From the NCBI RefSeq assembly GCF_029227915.1, contig NC_079876.1, forward strand, positions 35,257,828 through 35,321,827: 64,000 nt of DNA, written 5' to 3'. This document shows positions 10,854 to 21,118 of the stretch, one piece after another (positions within the stretch are counted from its first letter, which is position 1; every line of letters begins with the position of its first letter). The notes below the pieces were generated by a model. It did no database searches and was not told where the DNA came from. It saw only the letters and a list, made by a program, of their open reading frames with translations. Position numbers and translations under genes: made by a program. This DNA comes from Hydractinia symbiolongicarpus. Taxonomy: Eukaryota > Cnidaria > Hydrozoa > Anthoathecata > Hydractiniidae.

Positions 10854-11975
10854 GTGATGTTATTTGTCTGCATGTCAACAAGTCGACATTTCAGTACAAG
10901 AGAGATGGGGATTCTTCAGAATGTAAGAAAAATTTATTTCCAGAGACTTATCTCTAAAAAAACAATGCTAGCTAGATTTCTCAAAAAATATTTAATGGAT
11001 ATAATGCCCAGGCTGAGGTGGTCTTACTTTTTTAATGTTCCAGCCTGGTATTGTTATTTTGTATTTCCAGCTTTTTTTATTATTTTACAGTACATTACAC
11101 ATACTTGCAATCCAAAAAGGGAGGTAAAGAAAAGGAAACCTGTAACCACATTGAAACAATCTGGTCCAATCACATATTCAGGCTCCTTGATTAAATTGCA
11201 TCAAAACAAAAGCCACAATATTCTCAGGAAATTAAACAGCAAGCTGCAGATTTTTAATCGAACAGACCTGATGCTGAAACAGGAGATATTAGGTTCTGGT
11301 GTGTTTGGTACAGTCAAAGAAGGTTTTATACCTAGTATACAACAGAAGGTGGCAGTAAAGATTTTTTCAGAAAAACTTGGAAGGACAGAAATGCTTGCAG
11401 AATGTGCCATATCATTGGAGATGTCTGGTCATCCTAATTTTGCTTTTGTATTTGGTATGTGTGAACCGAATAGGTTGATTTTAGAGTTTATTGGCAATGA
11501 TGTGACTGCCCCAACTTTGGGTGATACTATATCAAATAGTGTTAAGTTGCCATATTGGAAGCCAATATGTATTGATTTAATACATGCTTTACATGACTTA
11601 CACAACAAAGGGATATTACACAATGATCTCCATTCACGTAACATCTTATTGCGCAATTTGAAGCATGTTAAGATAATTGATTTTGGAAAAGCAACCTTGG
11701 TGGAAGACCCAGTCCGTTACTCTATAAAACCCGGGACTCCAAAGCATCAAAGATACAACACCATTCACAGACACCTGGCATTCGAATTGCGCAATGTACC
11801 TGGCTCATATGTCTCCTGTGAAACAGATGTATATACATTGGGATACAACTTTGAAAGTATTGCTAAACATGTTGCATCAGAAAAGCTTTTGATGATTGCA
11901 ACAAACATGTTAAAAAACAAACCACATGAGAGACCTTTGTTGTCTCAATTGCTTATTCAACTCAGTAGATTATAA
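10854..11975 (+). CDS. Protein kinase carried by a foldback DNA element
   Basis: The 373-residue protein has an intact kinase domain from about residue 140: glycine loop GSGVFGTV (147-154), VAVKIF with Lys169, a helix-C Glu (183 or 189), the catalytic loop HNDLHSRN (256-263, Asp258 and Asn263), DFG (276-278), ETDVYTLG (323-330) and a final RP (360-361). HRD is replaced by HND, and the APE motif is weak (AFELR). Upstream is a basic segment and one hydrophobic stretch (about 64-81), so membrane anchoring is possible. The start is uncertain; Met51 is an alternative. No intron or disablement is visible. It sits inside a TIR-bounded element on the same strand as the downstream four-exon gene. The substrate cannot be inferred. 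Confidence 0.85.
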   Translation: MMLFVCMSTSRHFSTREMGILQNVRKIYFQRLISKKTMLARFLKKYLMDIMPRLRWSYFFNVPAWYCYFVFPAFFIILQYITHTCNPKREVKKRKPVTTLKQSGPITYSGSLIKLHQNKSHNILRKLNSKLQIFNRTDLMLKQEILGSGVFGTVKEGFIPSIQQKVAVKIFSEKLGRTEMLAECAISLEMSGHPNFAFVFGMCEPNRLILEFIGNDVTAPTLGDTISNSVKLPYWKPICIDLIHALHDLHNKGILHNDLHSRNILLRNLKHVKIIDFGKATLVEDPVRYSIKPGTPKHQRYNTIHRHLAFELRNVPGSYVSCETDVYTLGYNFESIAKHVASEKLLMIATNMLKNKPHERPLLSQLLIQLSRL

Positions 11976-12146
11976 TAATTTATATATTATTCAGCTCGAT
12001 TTTTATTGGGCACTCTATGTAAAAACAAAACAATAAAATATTTATATTTTATTCTACATATATATTTATTGTCAGAATTTTTTGCGAATTTGCATTGCAT
12101 TCGAGAAATTAAGTCTCCCAAAAATTTTCATTGACTGATTTGCGAA
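11976..12146. other. 3' flank of the kinase gene
   Basis: Contains AATAAA at 12031 in CAATAAAATATT, a plausible polyadenylation signal for the kinase transcript, within AT-rich DNA. Confidence 0.4.
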
Positions 12147-12660
12147 ATTAATGCATGCCTGGCATATGCAAGCATACGTTTACTAATTTATTTGAAGATA
12201 TAACTTTTGATTCAATAACCATTTAAATTTTTTGCTATTTTGCTTTCATGTGCACCAGTTATGCTTGACACATACAGGTGGTTGGAGCATGCTGACAGGC
12301 TGCCTTATAAGAGGGCGTGCCTGGCACATGCAAGCATACTTATAGCAATCTATTTGAAGATATAACTTTTGATTCAATAACCATTTAAAATTTTTGCTAT
12401 TTTGCTTTCATGTGCACCAGTTATGCTTGACACATACAGGTGGTTGGAGCATGCTGACAGGCTGCCTTATAAGAGGGCGTGCCTGGCACATGCAAGCATA
12501 CTTATAGCAATCTATTTGAAGATATAACTTTTGATTCAATAACCATTTAAAATTTTTGCTATTTTGCTTTCATGTGCACCAGTTATGCTTGACACATACA
12601 GGTGGTTGGAGCATGCTAACAGGCTGCCTTATAAGAGGGCTGGCATATGCAAGCATTTAT
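12147..12660. repeat. 162-bp tandem repeat
   Basis: Units begin with GAGGGCGTGCCTGGCACATG at 12311 and 12473 and with a shortened form at 12635; a diverged first unit starts near 12147. The repeats are nearly identical between 12311 and 12634. A lone diverged copy of part of the unit lies at 14862-14952 inside the same element. Confidence 0.85.
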
Positions 12661-13369
12661 AGCAATCTATTCGAAAACATTGTGACAAAAAAATATATAG
12701 CTGAAGCTAAATATCAAGTATTTAGTAATTCTTAGTTATAAATCATCATATTTAAAAAGCTGCATGTTTTGTTCCAAAGCCCATGTAAATTCTTTTAATT
12801 TGTTTTGACTTAAAAAATCCAACTTTTCATGAAAAAGGCATATTGACTAAAATTTAATCCCGCGAAATATCTGAACTCGATCGATTCGCAAAAAATTGTG
12901 ACATTTAAGTACTTGAAAGACATTCATAACTATGCAGAAGTGAAAATGCTGATAAATAAACGTAGAGGATTGAAAACTTATGATTGTATTGTCTGCTTGA
13001 AGGTTCCTTCAATACATTTTGTGCACCTGTGGAATTCTATTAAAAAATAGAGTGCTTGCTTGCTTGATAAATTACAATTCTTACACTAAAATTATAACAA
13101 AAATAAGAAAATTAACTTGGTGATCACTACTTGCTTTATACCAGAGACCTGCACACACCACTAGTATTATGTATATATACAAATTAGGTTAAAACTTAGT
13201 TATTAAACTTGTAATTATTGCAAAGAGCTGGAAAAAGATTGAGATTTTCTATCAGCCAACTTCATGCCTCATTCGACAGTCTTACAATCCGGTATTTGAT
13301 CTTGTCATGTTAAGTCAATATTTAAATCCTTAATTCCCTTGAGTAACCATTGTTTTATATTAGCTATAT
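12661..13369. other. No recognisable feature
   Basis: AT-rich spacer between the tandem repeat and the four-exon gene. I find no ORF of note. Confidence 0.4.
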
Positions 13370-14395
13370 TTGAATAAAATGAGTTGGAGCCGAGCAATAT
13401 GGTTGGAAAACAAACAAGAAGAAGAAGGTACAATACCAACAGTTTGGATAAAAAATAATTTAGTCTACTGGCCAAGTTTTTTGAATGTCGAGAAGGCAGC
13501 TGCAGAATTAAAAGAACCTACAGCATTATGGCACAAATTTCCACTAGTCCGAGTTAAAATTACAGGAGGTACGATGCTAAGTGGCTTTACTTCAATTAAT
13601 TAGTCAAATACAACTTTAAAAAAAACTAATCATGTATCAGAACCATTATATATTATCTTTACAGATAGAAAACTATGTGAGGAGTTTGATTTCACGGAGG
13701 CAGAAACGGATGACGAAGAAGTCATCACAAAAAAACAAAGCTCGCACGAGGTCCAAGAATTATTTAATTGAATGAATAGTTTACGGAATGCGGCCCCGCA
13801 GCCTAATGGACTCGCAACTATATATTAAATGCGCTTACGATGTCGATTGTTTTACTTTTATTCCACTTTCATTATAGAATCATGAATAATGAAGTAATGT
13901 CGGCACTCAACATGAAAGGGAAGGGAAAAAGTGAAAAGGTTGGGTTTGCAAGGATGAACTTATATAAAGCTGTTGTCGGTTAGTAAAAAAATCCTATTCC
14001 TAATATTCAATTTATATATGTGCTTGTAAGCGTTTTAGTTTGTTGTTGTTAATTTATTTATTGTCGGTTAAAATATGTACAAATAAATACAATAGCTCTT
14101 ATTAAAGTGCTAATCCAAACCGACAAGTTTGTATTAAGTTTTTCCCGCCATTTCGAGGGGTCGACGTTCAGGGGGAAAAATACACATTAATCTGAGGAAA
14201 TCTATTTGTCCAGCTGTTGTACTGTAAACTACCTCCATCAATATGTGATAAGAATTTTGTTACGTTGTAGAAACTGTTATCAAACATCAAAAGAATGCGA
14301 CAGAAGGAGAAGTTCGTGCGTGTACGGCATCAATCCTTAAATATGCACCTGATAGATGTGGAGGAGCGGGAAGAACTAATGCCGAAGAAAATTAA
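13370..14395 (+). CDS. Four-exon gene, DUF4806-like, inside the foldback element
   Basis: Exon 1 (13370-13568) gives MSWSRAIWLEN, TIPTVWI, NNLVYWPSFLNVEKAA and FPLVRVKITG, resembling the N-terminal block of DUF4806-type proteins as I remember them. It ends at GT. Exon 2 starts after TTTACAG at 13665 with RKLCEEFDFTEAETDDEE; its 3' end is unclear and an in-frame stop occurs near 13770. Exon 3 (13878-13978) has KGKGKSEKVGFARMNLYKAV and a GT donor. Exon 4 (14271-14395) follows a clear AG and gives KNATEGEVRACTASILKYAP with DRCGG, then stop. The last two exons join in frame and form one domain, possibly DNA-binding. Function is unknown; the family name is tentative. Confidence 0.55.
14139..14153 (-). 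promoter_or_regulatory. E2F-like word in an intron of the four-exon gene
   Basis: The minus strand reads AAATGGCGGGAAAAA, close to the E2F consensus. It lies between exons 3 and 4, so its function is doubtful. Confidence 0.2.
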
Positions 14396-15374
14396 ATCGA
14401 TTAATTTTTAAATAATTTACAACTTTTATATCAGAGAGGATTATAAATTTTTCAAGCGCCGTAATAAATTCTTCTAGCTTATATTAATTTTGATTGGGTG
14501 GCAGAAAATTAGAATGGCAAAATGTTAAAGTGATTTTAGCTCAACAATTTTTAGTGTTTCTACTAGAGATCGGACTTGTGACTAGTAAAAGTATGGAATA
14601 TGCATGAGTGGGTGCTTTTTTTAAGGAAATACAGTGCTAATATAATATTCATTATATTTTTATTGTAATTTTCAACCTCGATTCCTGGACTTCTTGCACC
14701 TGGTGAGGACGGTGGCTTTTCACACTTTTTATAAAGTATAGCATCATGATCGTATTTATTCGCATCTGGTATCCTTAACAAACACCCTTGTATTCAACTC
14801 TGACTTCATTAAGAAAACATACTTTTTCTCTAACCAATGCTTGATTAAAGACTTCGGTGCAACAGTTTTGCTTGACACTTTAGGTGATTTGAGCATACTA
14901 ACAGGCTGCCTTATCAGGAGGCGTGCCTGGCACATGAAATCGCAGCTATAAATTTGCAAATACTGCACGTTTAACAACCTCGTCATTGCTGCGTTACATT
15001 TTTTGCATTGGGTTGGAACGCTGGAGATTCTCACATAGTACCAGTTGTGAATACTTGAAATATCGTTTTTATATTTTGTATTATAAAACTCCGTTAAGTT
15101 TCATTTAGGAAGTTTTCAGCGGAGAAGTTGTATATACTGCCGATGTTTATAATAAAAAAATGACATATCGTAGAAATGATTTTATTTCTTTTTCGCAATA
15201 ACCATGTACAAATAACGTAACACAAATATAAGCGTCGGAATCATGCTAGGGAATAGATACATGGACATGTAAACTATGGACATATAAAACTGAAGCCACA
15301 ATGGCGATTATGATTTGATTCGGTCAAGTTTGTCTGTTTCTTAAGGTTGAAAAGACGCTGAATAACGGTTGCGA
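14396..15374. other. 3' part of the foldback element
   Basis: Holds a diverged single copy (14862-14952) of the 162-bp repeat. Minus-strand open frames at 14563-14781 and 14756-15034 overlap that copy and look incidental. Confidence 0.4.
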
Positions 15375-15856
15375 GAGCATTTCCAAACGACGTTGTTAGA
15401 CGTTTTTTCAACGTTGAAAAGACGTTGCGAGAAGTTATTTCAATGTTTAAAAGACGTAGCGAGACGTTGTTTCAACGTTGAAGAGACGTTGCAGGACGTT
15501 GTTTCAACGTAGCTTGCGACGTTGAAAAGACGTTGATTTTACGTTGCAAATGAAAGTTTTTTTGACGTCTTTTTCCGACGTCTATTCAACGTCGGACATC
15601 AACGTCTTTTCAACGTTGAAACAACGTCCTGCAACGTTGTTTCAACGTTGAAAAGACGTTGCGAGACGTTGTTTCAACGTTGAAAAGACGTTGCGAGACG
15701 TTGTTTCAACGTTGAAAAGACGTTGATGTCCGACGTTGAATAGACGTCGGAAAAAGACGTCAAAAAAACTTTCATTTGCAACGTAAAATCAACGTCTTTT
15801 CAACGTCGCAAGCAACGTCTTTTCAACGTTGATTCAACGTTGAAGTGCCCACTGGG
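15375..15856. repeat. Right foldback arm: CAACGTTG-rich repeats
   Basis: Made of GACGTTG, CAACGTTGAAAAGACGTTG and related words. It contains its own inner palindrome: the stretch near 15540-15600 reappears inverted near 15720-15800, centred around 15660. It is inverted relative to the left arm at the element scale. Confidence 0.8.
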
Positions 15857-16564
15857 TAGGGATCTATATTCAGTGCAAGATCTCCCTTTTTACAAGGATA
15901 GTCTGCAGAATCAAGGTAATTGAGCTAAATACCCTCTATACACAATACATCACAAACACCTACTGACAGTTACAAATTGCTATACGACATAGAGAGAAAC
16001 AAATAAATATAAAACTATAAATATGAAAGTATAAAAAGAGCAGACAACCACCCATGCGCCAGGAATTGTGAACCTAGTCGTAGCTTTCCACATGTGTTGC
16101 GGGATCCCAACACTCAGCCTTACACAGGTGATTGACGCTTGGGACCAGCCCTATGTTAGGACCAGCCTGAAGTTACTGGGGTGGGCGTAAATCCACGAAG
16201 ACCCGAAAAAGAAATTTCAAAGCCCTTACAAAGCTTTTTATAACAATAACTGTGGGTACAGCAGGATCGTTAACCCTGTAGACAAAGTGAGCAAACTTGG
16301 CCTCCCTAATGGACTGGGGTTAAAAGTGGGGCCGTCACACCCAAAGACAAGACAGATTGTCAAACCCCCTTTCTTGGCTTCTTCCTCGTTAAGAGAGTGG
16401 GGAGTGAGCAAACTCCTGAATTACGGTAGGCTGCCGGTGAAACAGCTGGGGTAATAAAACCGCTAGGAAAAGAAATCACCCCCCTTTTGCAAAGCAAAAC
16501 TTGCGTTTTCACAGCTTGAGAAAGAACAACACATACACTGTTGAGTTATTTATAACAGACGGCT
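15857..16564 (-). repeat. Proximal 3' UTR of USP retrotransposon copy D
   Basis: On the minus strand, after the USP remnant, come the tandem-unit motif (16313-16372, CTTTGGGTGTGACGGCCCC-like), the type-B structured RNA (16048-16130), then sequence matching the rest of the family UTR up to the 15856 insertion border. Confidence 0.6.
16048..16130 (-). ncRNA. Type-B structured RNA
   Basis: The outer stem CACCTGTG pairs with CATGGGTG (two wobbles). Inside are GTGTTG/CAACAC with GGATCC, then a hairpin CTAGG-TTCACAATT-CCTGG. Homologues at 34551, 40995 and 54154 have different outer stems that still pair. Confidence 0.6.
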
Positions 16565-17200
16565 TAACCTTAACTACTGTACTGTCATCGCATTTCAACC
16601 ACTCGTCTACATTCTTTAATAAATGCCCAATAATGACCTGCTGCTAGTGTGCCTGAATGAATTATAGTTGCCACTAGTTTGTATTTGTTGGTAAAAGATA
16701 CATCATCTGCAGGATGTGAAGGTACCTCCAATATGTTGCCAGAGTGAGAGATACAATTAACAAATTGGTTGTTTTTTACTGATCTTCCCTCGACACAGGT
16801 AAATCTTTTTAGTTGGAGAATCAAAAAATCTCTCCACACTGACTAAAAGCTGTCTCTCTTGTACTATCCTGGAGGGAAGAACACTGTGGACGAAGCCACA
16901 TGTCATTGCCAGTCAGTTCTTCGAGTTGGAAAAACAATTGAAAGGAGTTTGCAACGCTACTTGAGGTAGCAAGTGGCACAATAGTCATCCTCTCCTCCCT
17001 ACTAGATGAAAAGAGACATGAATTGCATGACATGGTCGTTGTTAAAATATTAGTAATGTTATTGTTTGCAATAACCGACGGTCCTGTTAATTTATCCAAG
17101 ATGTGTAAAAGTATCTTTGGAACGTCCTGTTGAGTGTTACGGGCCTATAGCAGAGCGTGATTTATACAGCAGAGACAAGTTTAGTAAAACTGACTTGGAG
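16565..17200 (-). pseudogene. USP domain remnant, copy D
   Basis: Broken minus-strand frames. At 16821-17099 comes a region with SCNSCLFSSSREERMTIVPL, then WLRPQCSSLQDSTRET. At 16585-16839 comes FLILQLKRF, HSGNILEVPSHPADDVSFT and the His box IIHSGTLAAGHYWAFIK. The Cys box is missing. It belongs to the same USP subfamily as copy C (LAAGH rather than NNGHY). Confidence 0.7.
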
Positions 17201-17514
17201 AGAGGAGAAACATAAGAGGACTACGATGGACATTGTGACCAAAGTCTAGGAGTTACAGTTAAAGCTTGCAAAATAGAATTGGCGTAGCACGTATTACCTT
17301 TATTTATAAGCCCTGCATGTAAAGTTAATGAAGCAGTCTTGTGGGTAGGCAAATCAGGGAAAGGCTTTTCAGATGCTCTTACAGTAAGTTCGATTTTGTT
17401 TCTGTGGCAAGTTTTTTGTTTTTGTCATTTGGAGTTTTGACCTGACTGGAAAGATTTGGTTTTATACTGTGTCAAATATATTACTTTTACACCATATCGT
17501 TTCCTTGGAAGTAT
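17201..17514. other. Leader region of the Penelope-like element or unrelated DNA
   Basis: No protein homology is seen. It lies directly before the first Penelope ORF and may include part of its terminal repeat. I found no hammerhead core here. Confidence 0.3.
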
Positions 17515-20346
17515 TTGATAATGAGTGCACAAGATCTTAATGACATAAGAAGAAAATGCTTAAAAATGTGTTCAAATATCGTTCGTTATCACCACCATAC
17601 AACGTTCATTACAAACTATCTACAACGAGGAGCTGTTCCAAAAGGCTTCAAATTGAACTATCATCATAACATCCCTTACTTATCAACTGAGGATATTATG
17701 AAAAAGTGCTCAAAACGACTTATGAAAAGAACTATTGGATGGAACAAACGCAAACTACGATTATCTCAAAAAGAACTTACGAGTATCATCAACGATGAAG
17801 ACTTAACCATCGACTTTACTTCACGTCTTGAAGCTGAACTTGATACAAGGAAAAAACAAACTGTCATCAATCTTCAAAAACAGACGTATTAAAAAGTATA
17901 GAAGAGATAAATTAATGTTAATCGAGCAAATTACAAACGTTGATTTATACATCGTTGCAAAAGAAAGGAAAAGGAAAACCAACGCTAAAGAGAATCTTAT
18001 TTCTGATATTCCAATACCATCGCATGAACCCATCAACCTTACTGATGAGCCCATCGATCCAAATTTGTCATCTCTTTGCAGCAAAGGACCTTCCTTCATT
18101 CCATCGCCGTCCAGTATGAATTGGTTACAGCTTCTTAAAGATTTCGATAACTTCAAACATAGATTAAGAAGTCGAGCTTTCTTCCATTCTGAGACCAATA
18201 CCAGTACACCTGCAGATGGACCACACCAGACCAAAGATACCATATTGCCACCTTACGTAAAGAAAACGGTATCAACCATCGCACCTCGTTCGAATTTCCA
18301 CGAACTTGAGACATTTTTGAGTCGGATTGAAAATGATCTTTTTTCTGATACGACTAGAAAACCACACCAATCAAATTTGACAAGAGAGGAAAAACAAGCT
18401 TTAAACGATTGGAAAAACACATGCACGATCCCGAAAACCAAATTATCCTTCGTATTCAAGATAAGGGAAATCGTTTCGTCTTAGTCAATAAAACAACAGA
18501 TCGTGAAAAGGCACGTCAACAAATTGAAAGAAGTAACTTTATCGAGATTGACAACGATCCAACACAAAATCACATTGAAGTGGTAGATCGTTTTGTTACA
18601 AAATGGAAAAACAAAGGCGATTTATCCTACAAATGGGCTAACTTCATTGTCAACGATAACGCCCAACCTGGTAAAAATTCAACGCTTTACAAGACACACA
18701 AAGCTGGTACACCTGTTCGTCTCCTCACTCCAGGATGCAACACCGCCATTGAGAATCTTGCAATCTTTGTTGAGAAACATTGTGCTCCAATGGCCGAATC
18801 GATTACTACAAGGATCAAAGATACCCAACATCTCTTGCAAATAATTGACAACTTGAATTCGAAAACGATTACCGACAACACCATACTTGTCTCATTCGAT
18901 ATCGTAAACATGTTCCCTAACATCGACAACACTTTAGGAATAAATGCTGTACGTAGTTGTCTTGAAACCAGAGCAGAACAATCACCTTCAACTGCTTGCC
19001 TTGTTGAAGCACTGAAGATTTGCCTCACGCACAACAACTCTACATTCGATGGAAAGGATCTCATGCAAACGAATGGAACTGCCATGGGAGCTGCCAACTC
19101 TTGTTCATACGCTGACATCGCCATCAAATGCGTTGATGATGCTGTTCTTGCGACAATGGATAACGAACTTCCAGAGATCAAATACTTTGGTCGATACCGC
19201 GACGATTGTTTGTCCCTTTGGTGTGGCGATCCGAATCGTTTACGAACATTTCTCGATTTCATCAACACCTTAGCACCTGGAATCGAGTTCACAATGAAAG
19301 TCGGAGTGAAATCCATATGTTTTCTTGATTTGCGGATCAAAATAAAGGAGAAAAAACTTTCTACATCAGTATACTGCAAACCAACACGTAGTCTTATGTA
19401 TCTCCACGGCAACTCGTGCCATCTAAAATGCTTAAAAGATGGCATATCACTTGGCGTTGCTACACGATTGCGTCGGATTTGCTCTTCAGATGACGAATTC
19501 AACCTAAAAGCGATAGAATACAAAGCTTACCTTGCTGCTCGTAATCACGATCCGAAAGCCATCAAAAAAAACTTCAATGCGATTGAACAAAAAACAAGAT
19601 CCGAAGCTCGCAAGAAAACTACCAAGAGCAAATCGAAAATGACCATATTCTCTACAGAATACAATCCATGCGGTCCGAATATCAAAAGTATCGTCAAGAA
19701 ACACGTTGACTTGATATACGACTCACCGACGCTTGCTGAAGTTTTTGCACGTGGATCGATCATGGTTGCCAACAAAACGTTGAAAAACCTGCAACAACTA
19801 ATGGTTCGAGCTGATCCTTATACTACGAGATCCACAAAAGACGACGAAAATCCTGGATACGTACCATGTGAGAAGAACTGCGATTCTTGCAGCAACTTTG
19901 TTGATCACGTCGTCTTTTTTACCTGCAACACTACAAAGAAGCATTTCAAAATCCGTAAACAGCTTACTCGTACTACCAAACACGTCGTATACATGTGCTA
20001 TTGTCTTAAATGCAAAAAACAAGGCATTGGCTCCACAAACAGCTGGAAACATTGTTTGGCCAATTACAAACGCCACATCAAGAACCAAGTTAAATCTTGT
20101 CAAATTGTCAAGCACTTCATCGAATGTTGCAACGATGCCGAAAATGCAACGAAATTTCTTCGATTCATTCTGATCGATTATGTGGACAATACTGATCAAC
20201 TTTCGAACGAAAAGATCGAAGTAATCCTGCTCGAAAAGGAAAAGTTTTGGATTGGTACGGTGTGCGCGATTCATCAAGGCTTGAATGGATTCCACGATTG
20301 GCGACGTACGAAACGTATACATAAACATTTAATTGGCGATTGGTGA
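17515..20346 (+). pseudogene. Penelope-like retroelement: RT plus GIY-YIG endonuclease
   Basis: Three overlapping frames make one gene with two shifts (near 17840-17890 and near 18410). The first two encode the N-terminal part (SLEAELDT; SNLTREEKQALNDW). The third, 18409-20346, is 645 codons long and open. It has the RT core: STLYKTHKAGTPVRLL, SFDIVNMFPNID (motif A), GTAMGAANSCSYADIA (motif B), YFGRYRDDCLSLW (motif C) and CFLDLRI. After a basic linker comes a Cys segment (CEKNCDSCSNF), then HVVYMCYCLKCKKQGIGSTN, with downstream NYKRHI and KHFIE, as in Penelope GIY-YIG domains. The RT-nuclease part looks nearly undamaged. A hammerhead-like core lies 208 bp downstream. Confidence 0.9.
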
Positions 20347-20554
20347 CTTTTAATAAATTTTAAACCTGCTCTCCTTTTACCTTTCACATTCCATCGTAGT
20401 TTTTAGCTTTCTTTTATCTCCATCGCAGTTCTTTCATCTCCATCACTGTTGTTTTTAACATTTTTTATTACAGCAATTATATCTTTTTATTACAGCAATT
20501 ATATCTACTTTCATAACAACTTTTTTTAGCAGATTCTTTTATCATTGTCATTTT

Positions 20555-20583
20555 CTGATGAAGTCTGTTGTAGACAGACGAAA
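20555..20583 (+). ncRNA. Candidate hammerhead ribozyme core
   Basis: CTGATGA (20555-20561), stem II GTCTGT/ACAGAC (20563-20579) and GAAA (20580-20583) form the invariant hammerhead core with a perfect 6-bp stem II. Penelope-like elements are known to carry hammerhead motifs in their terminal repeats, and this one follows such an element. Stems I and III are not convincing by eye, so it may be degraded or of the minimal type. Confidence 0.6.
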
Positions 20584-20910
20584 TTTTAGGTATTAGGTAG
20601 GTATTTAATAGACTTATTTACAATCAATACTTATATAATCATTTTTCTATAAAATCATGCACTTTTTGTCTATTGATGAATAAATTATTTACTTACTTAG
20701 TTACTTACTTACTATATTGATTGTATTATAATAGAAAATCAGTAACTAACAAACTATGATGTGTGTATACAGTTATTGTGAGGATAATTGACGGTGACAG
20801 TGTTCCGTATGTTCGCCGTTTGCGACGATATTAGTTTTGCTACACGAATATGTCTATTACTGAATCCTAAAAGAACGCTATAGCAATCAATAGAATAGGT
20901 TGCGAAGGTA

Positions 20911-20921
20911 CGTAAGAATAT
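20911..20921. repeat. Target-site duplication of the MULE, left
   Basis: CGTAAGAATAT is repeated exactly at 23929-23939 on the other side of the element. Confidence 0.8.
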
Positions 20922-20930
20922 GGACGTGGA

Positions 20931-21118
20931 TATTCTGCCGGTACCGGCAGAATAAGTAGGGGTGTTTATTCTGCCGGCAGTAACCAACTACCGGCAGAAT
21001 AAAGAGAGATAGTCTGCCGGCAGTAACTACCGGCAGAATAAAGGGGGCTATTAATTCTGCCGGCAGTAATCAACTACCGGCAGAATAAAGAGAGATATTA
21101 GTCTGCCGGCAGTAATAA
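20931..21118. repeat. Subterminal hairpin array of the MULE
   Basis: ATTCTGCCGG...CCGGCAGAAT palindromes recur about every 40-50 bp, four to five times, alternating with AAAGAGAGATA or AAAGGGGGCT spacers. They could be transposase binding sites. The first member, ATTCTGCCGGTACCGGCAG, is a perfect palindrome with its neighbouring bases. Confidence 0.75.

Larger units (their letters stand above)
9390..15856. mobile_element. DNA element with foldback arms carrying a kinase gene and a second gene
   Basis: The ends are CCCAGTGGGCAC (9390) and GTGCCCACTGGG (to 15856), a perfect 12-bp inverted repeat, flanked on both sides by TA. Joining the flanks across it restores a sequence homologous to 1990-2045, so the insertion and its 2-bp TA duplication are directly supported. 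Each arm is about 480-500 bp of CAACGTTG/GACGTC-rich repeats, inverted relative to each other. Inside are an intact protein kinase ORF, a 162-bp tandem repeat and a four-exon gene, all on the plus strand. I see no recognisable transposase, so it may be non-autonomous or use an unfamiliar one. Confidence 0.8.

Noticed and set aside
9390-15856. CRISPR-like array because of regular CAACGTTG repeats
   Set aside because: The repeats are irregular, palindromic and arranged as inverted arms of a eukaryotic DNA element; no spacer structure or cas genes exist.
18687-20328. Long minus-strand open frames (278, 176 codons) opposite the Penelope RT
   Set aside because: They are antisense shadows of a well-supported RT/GIY-YIG coding frame.
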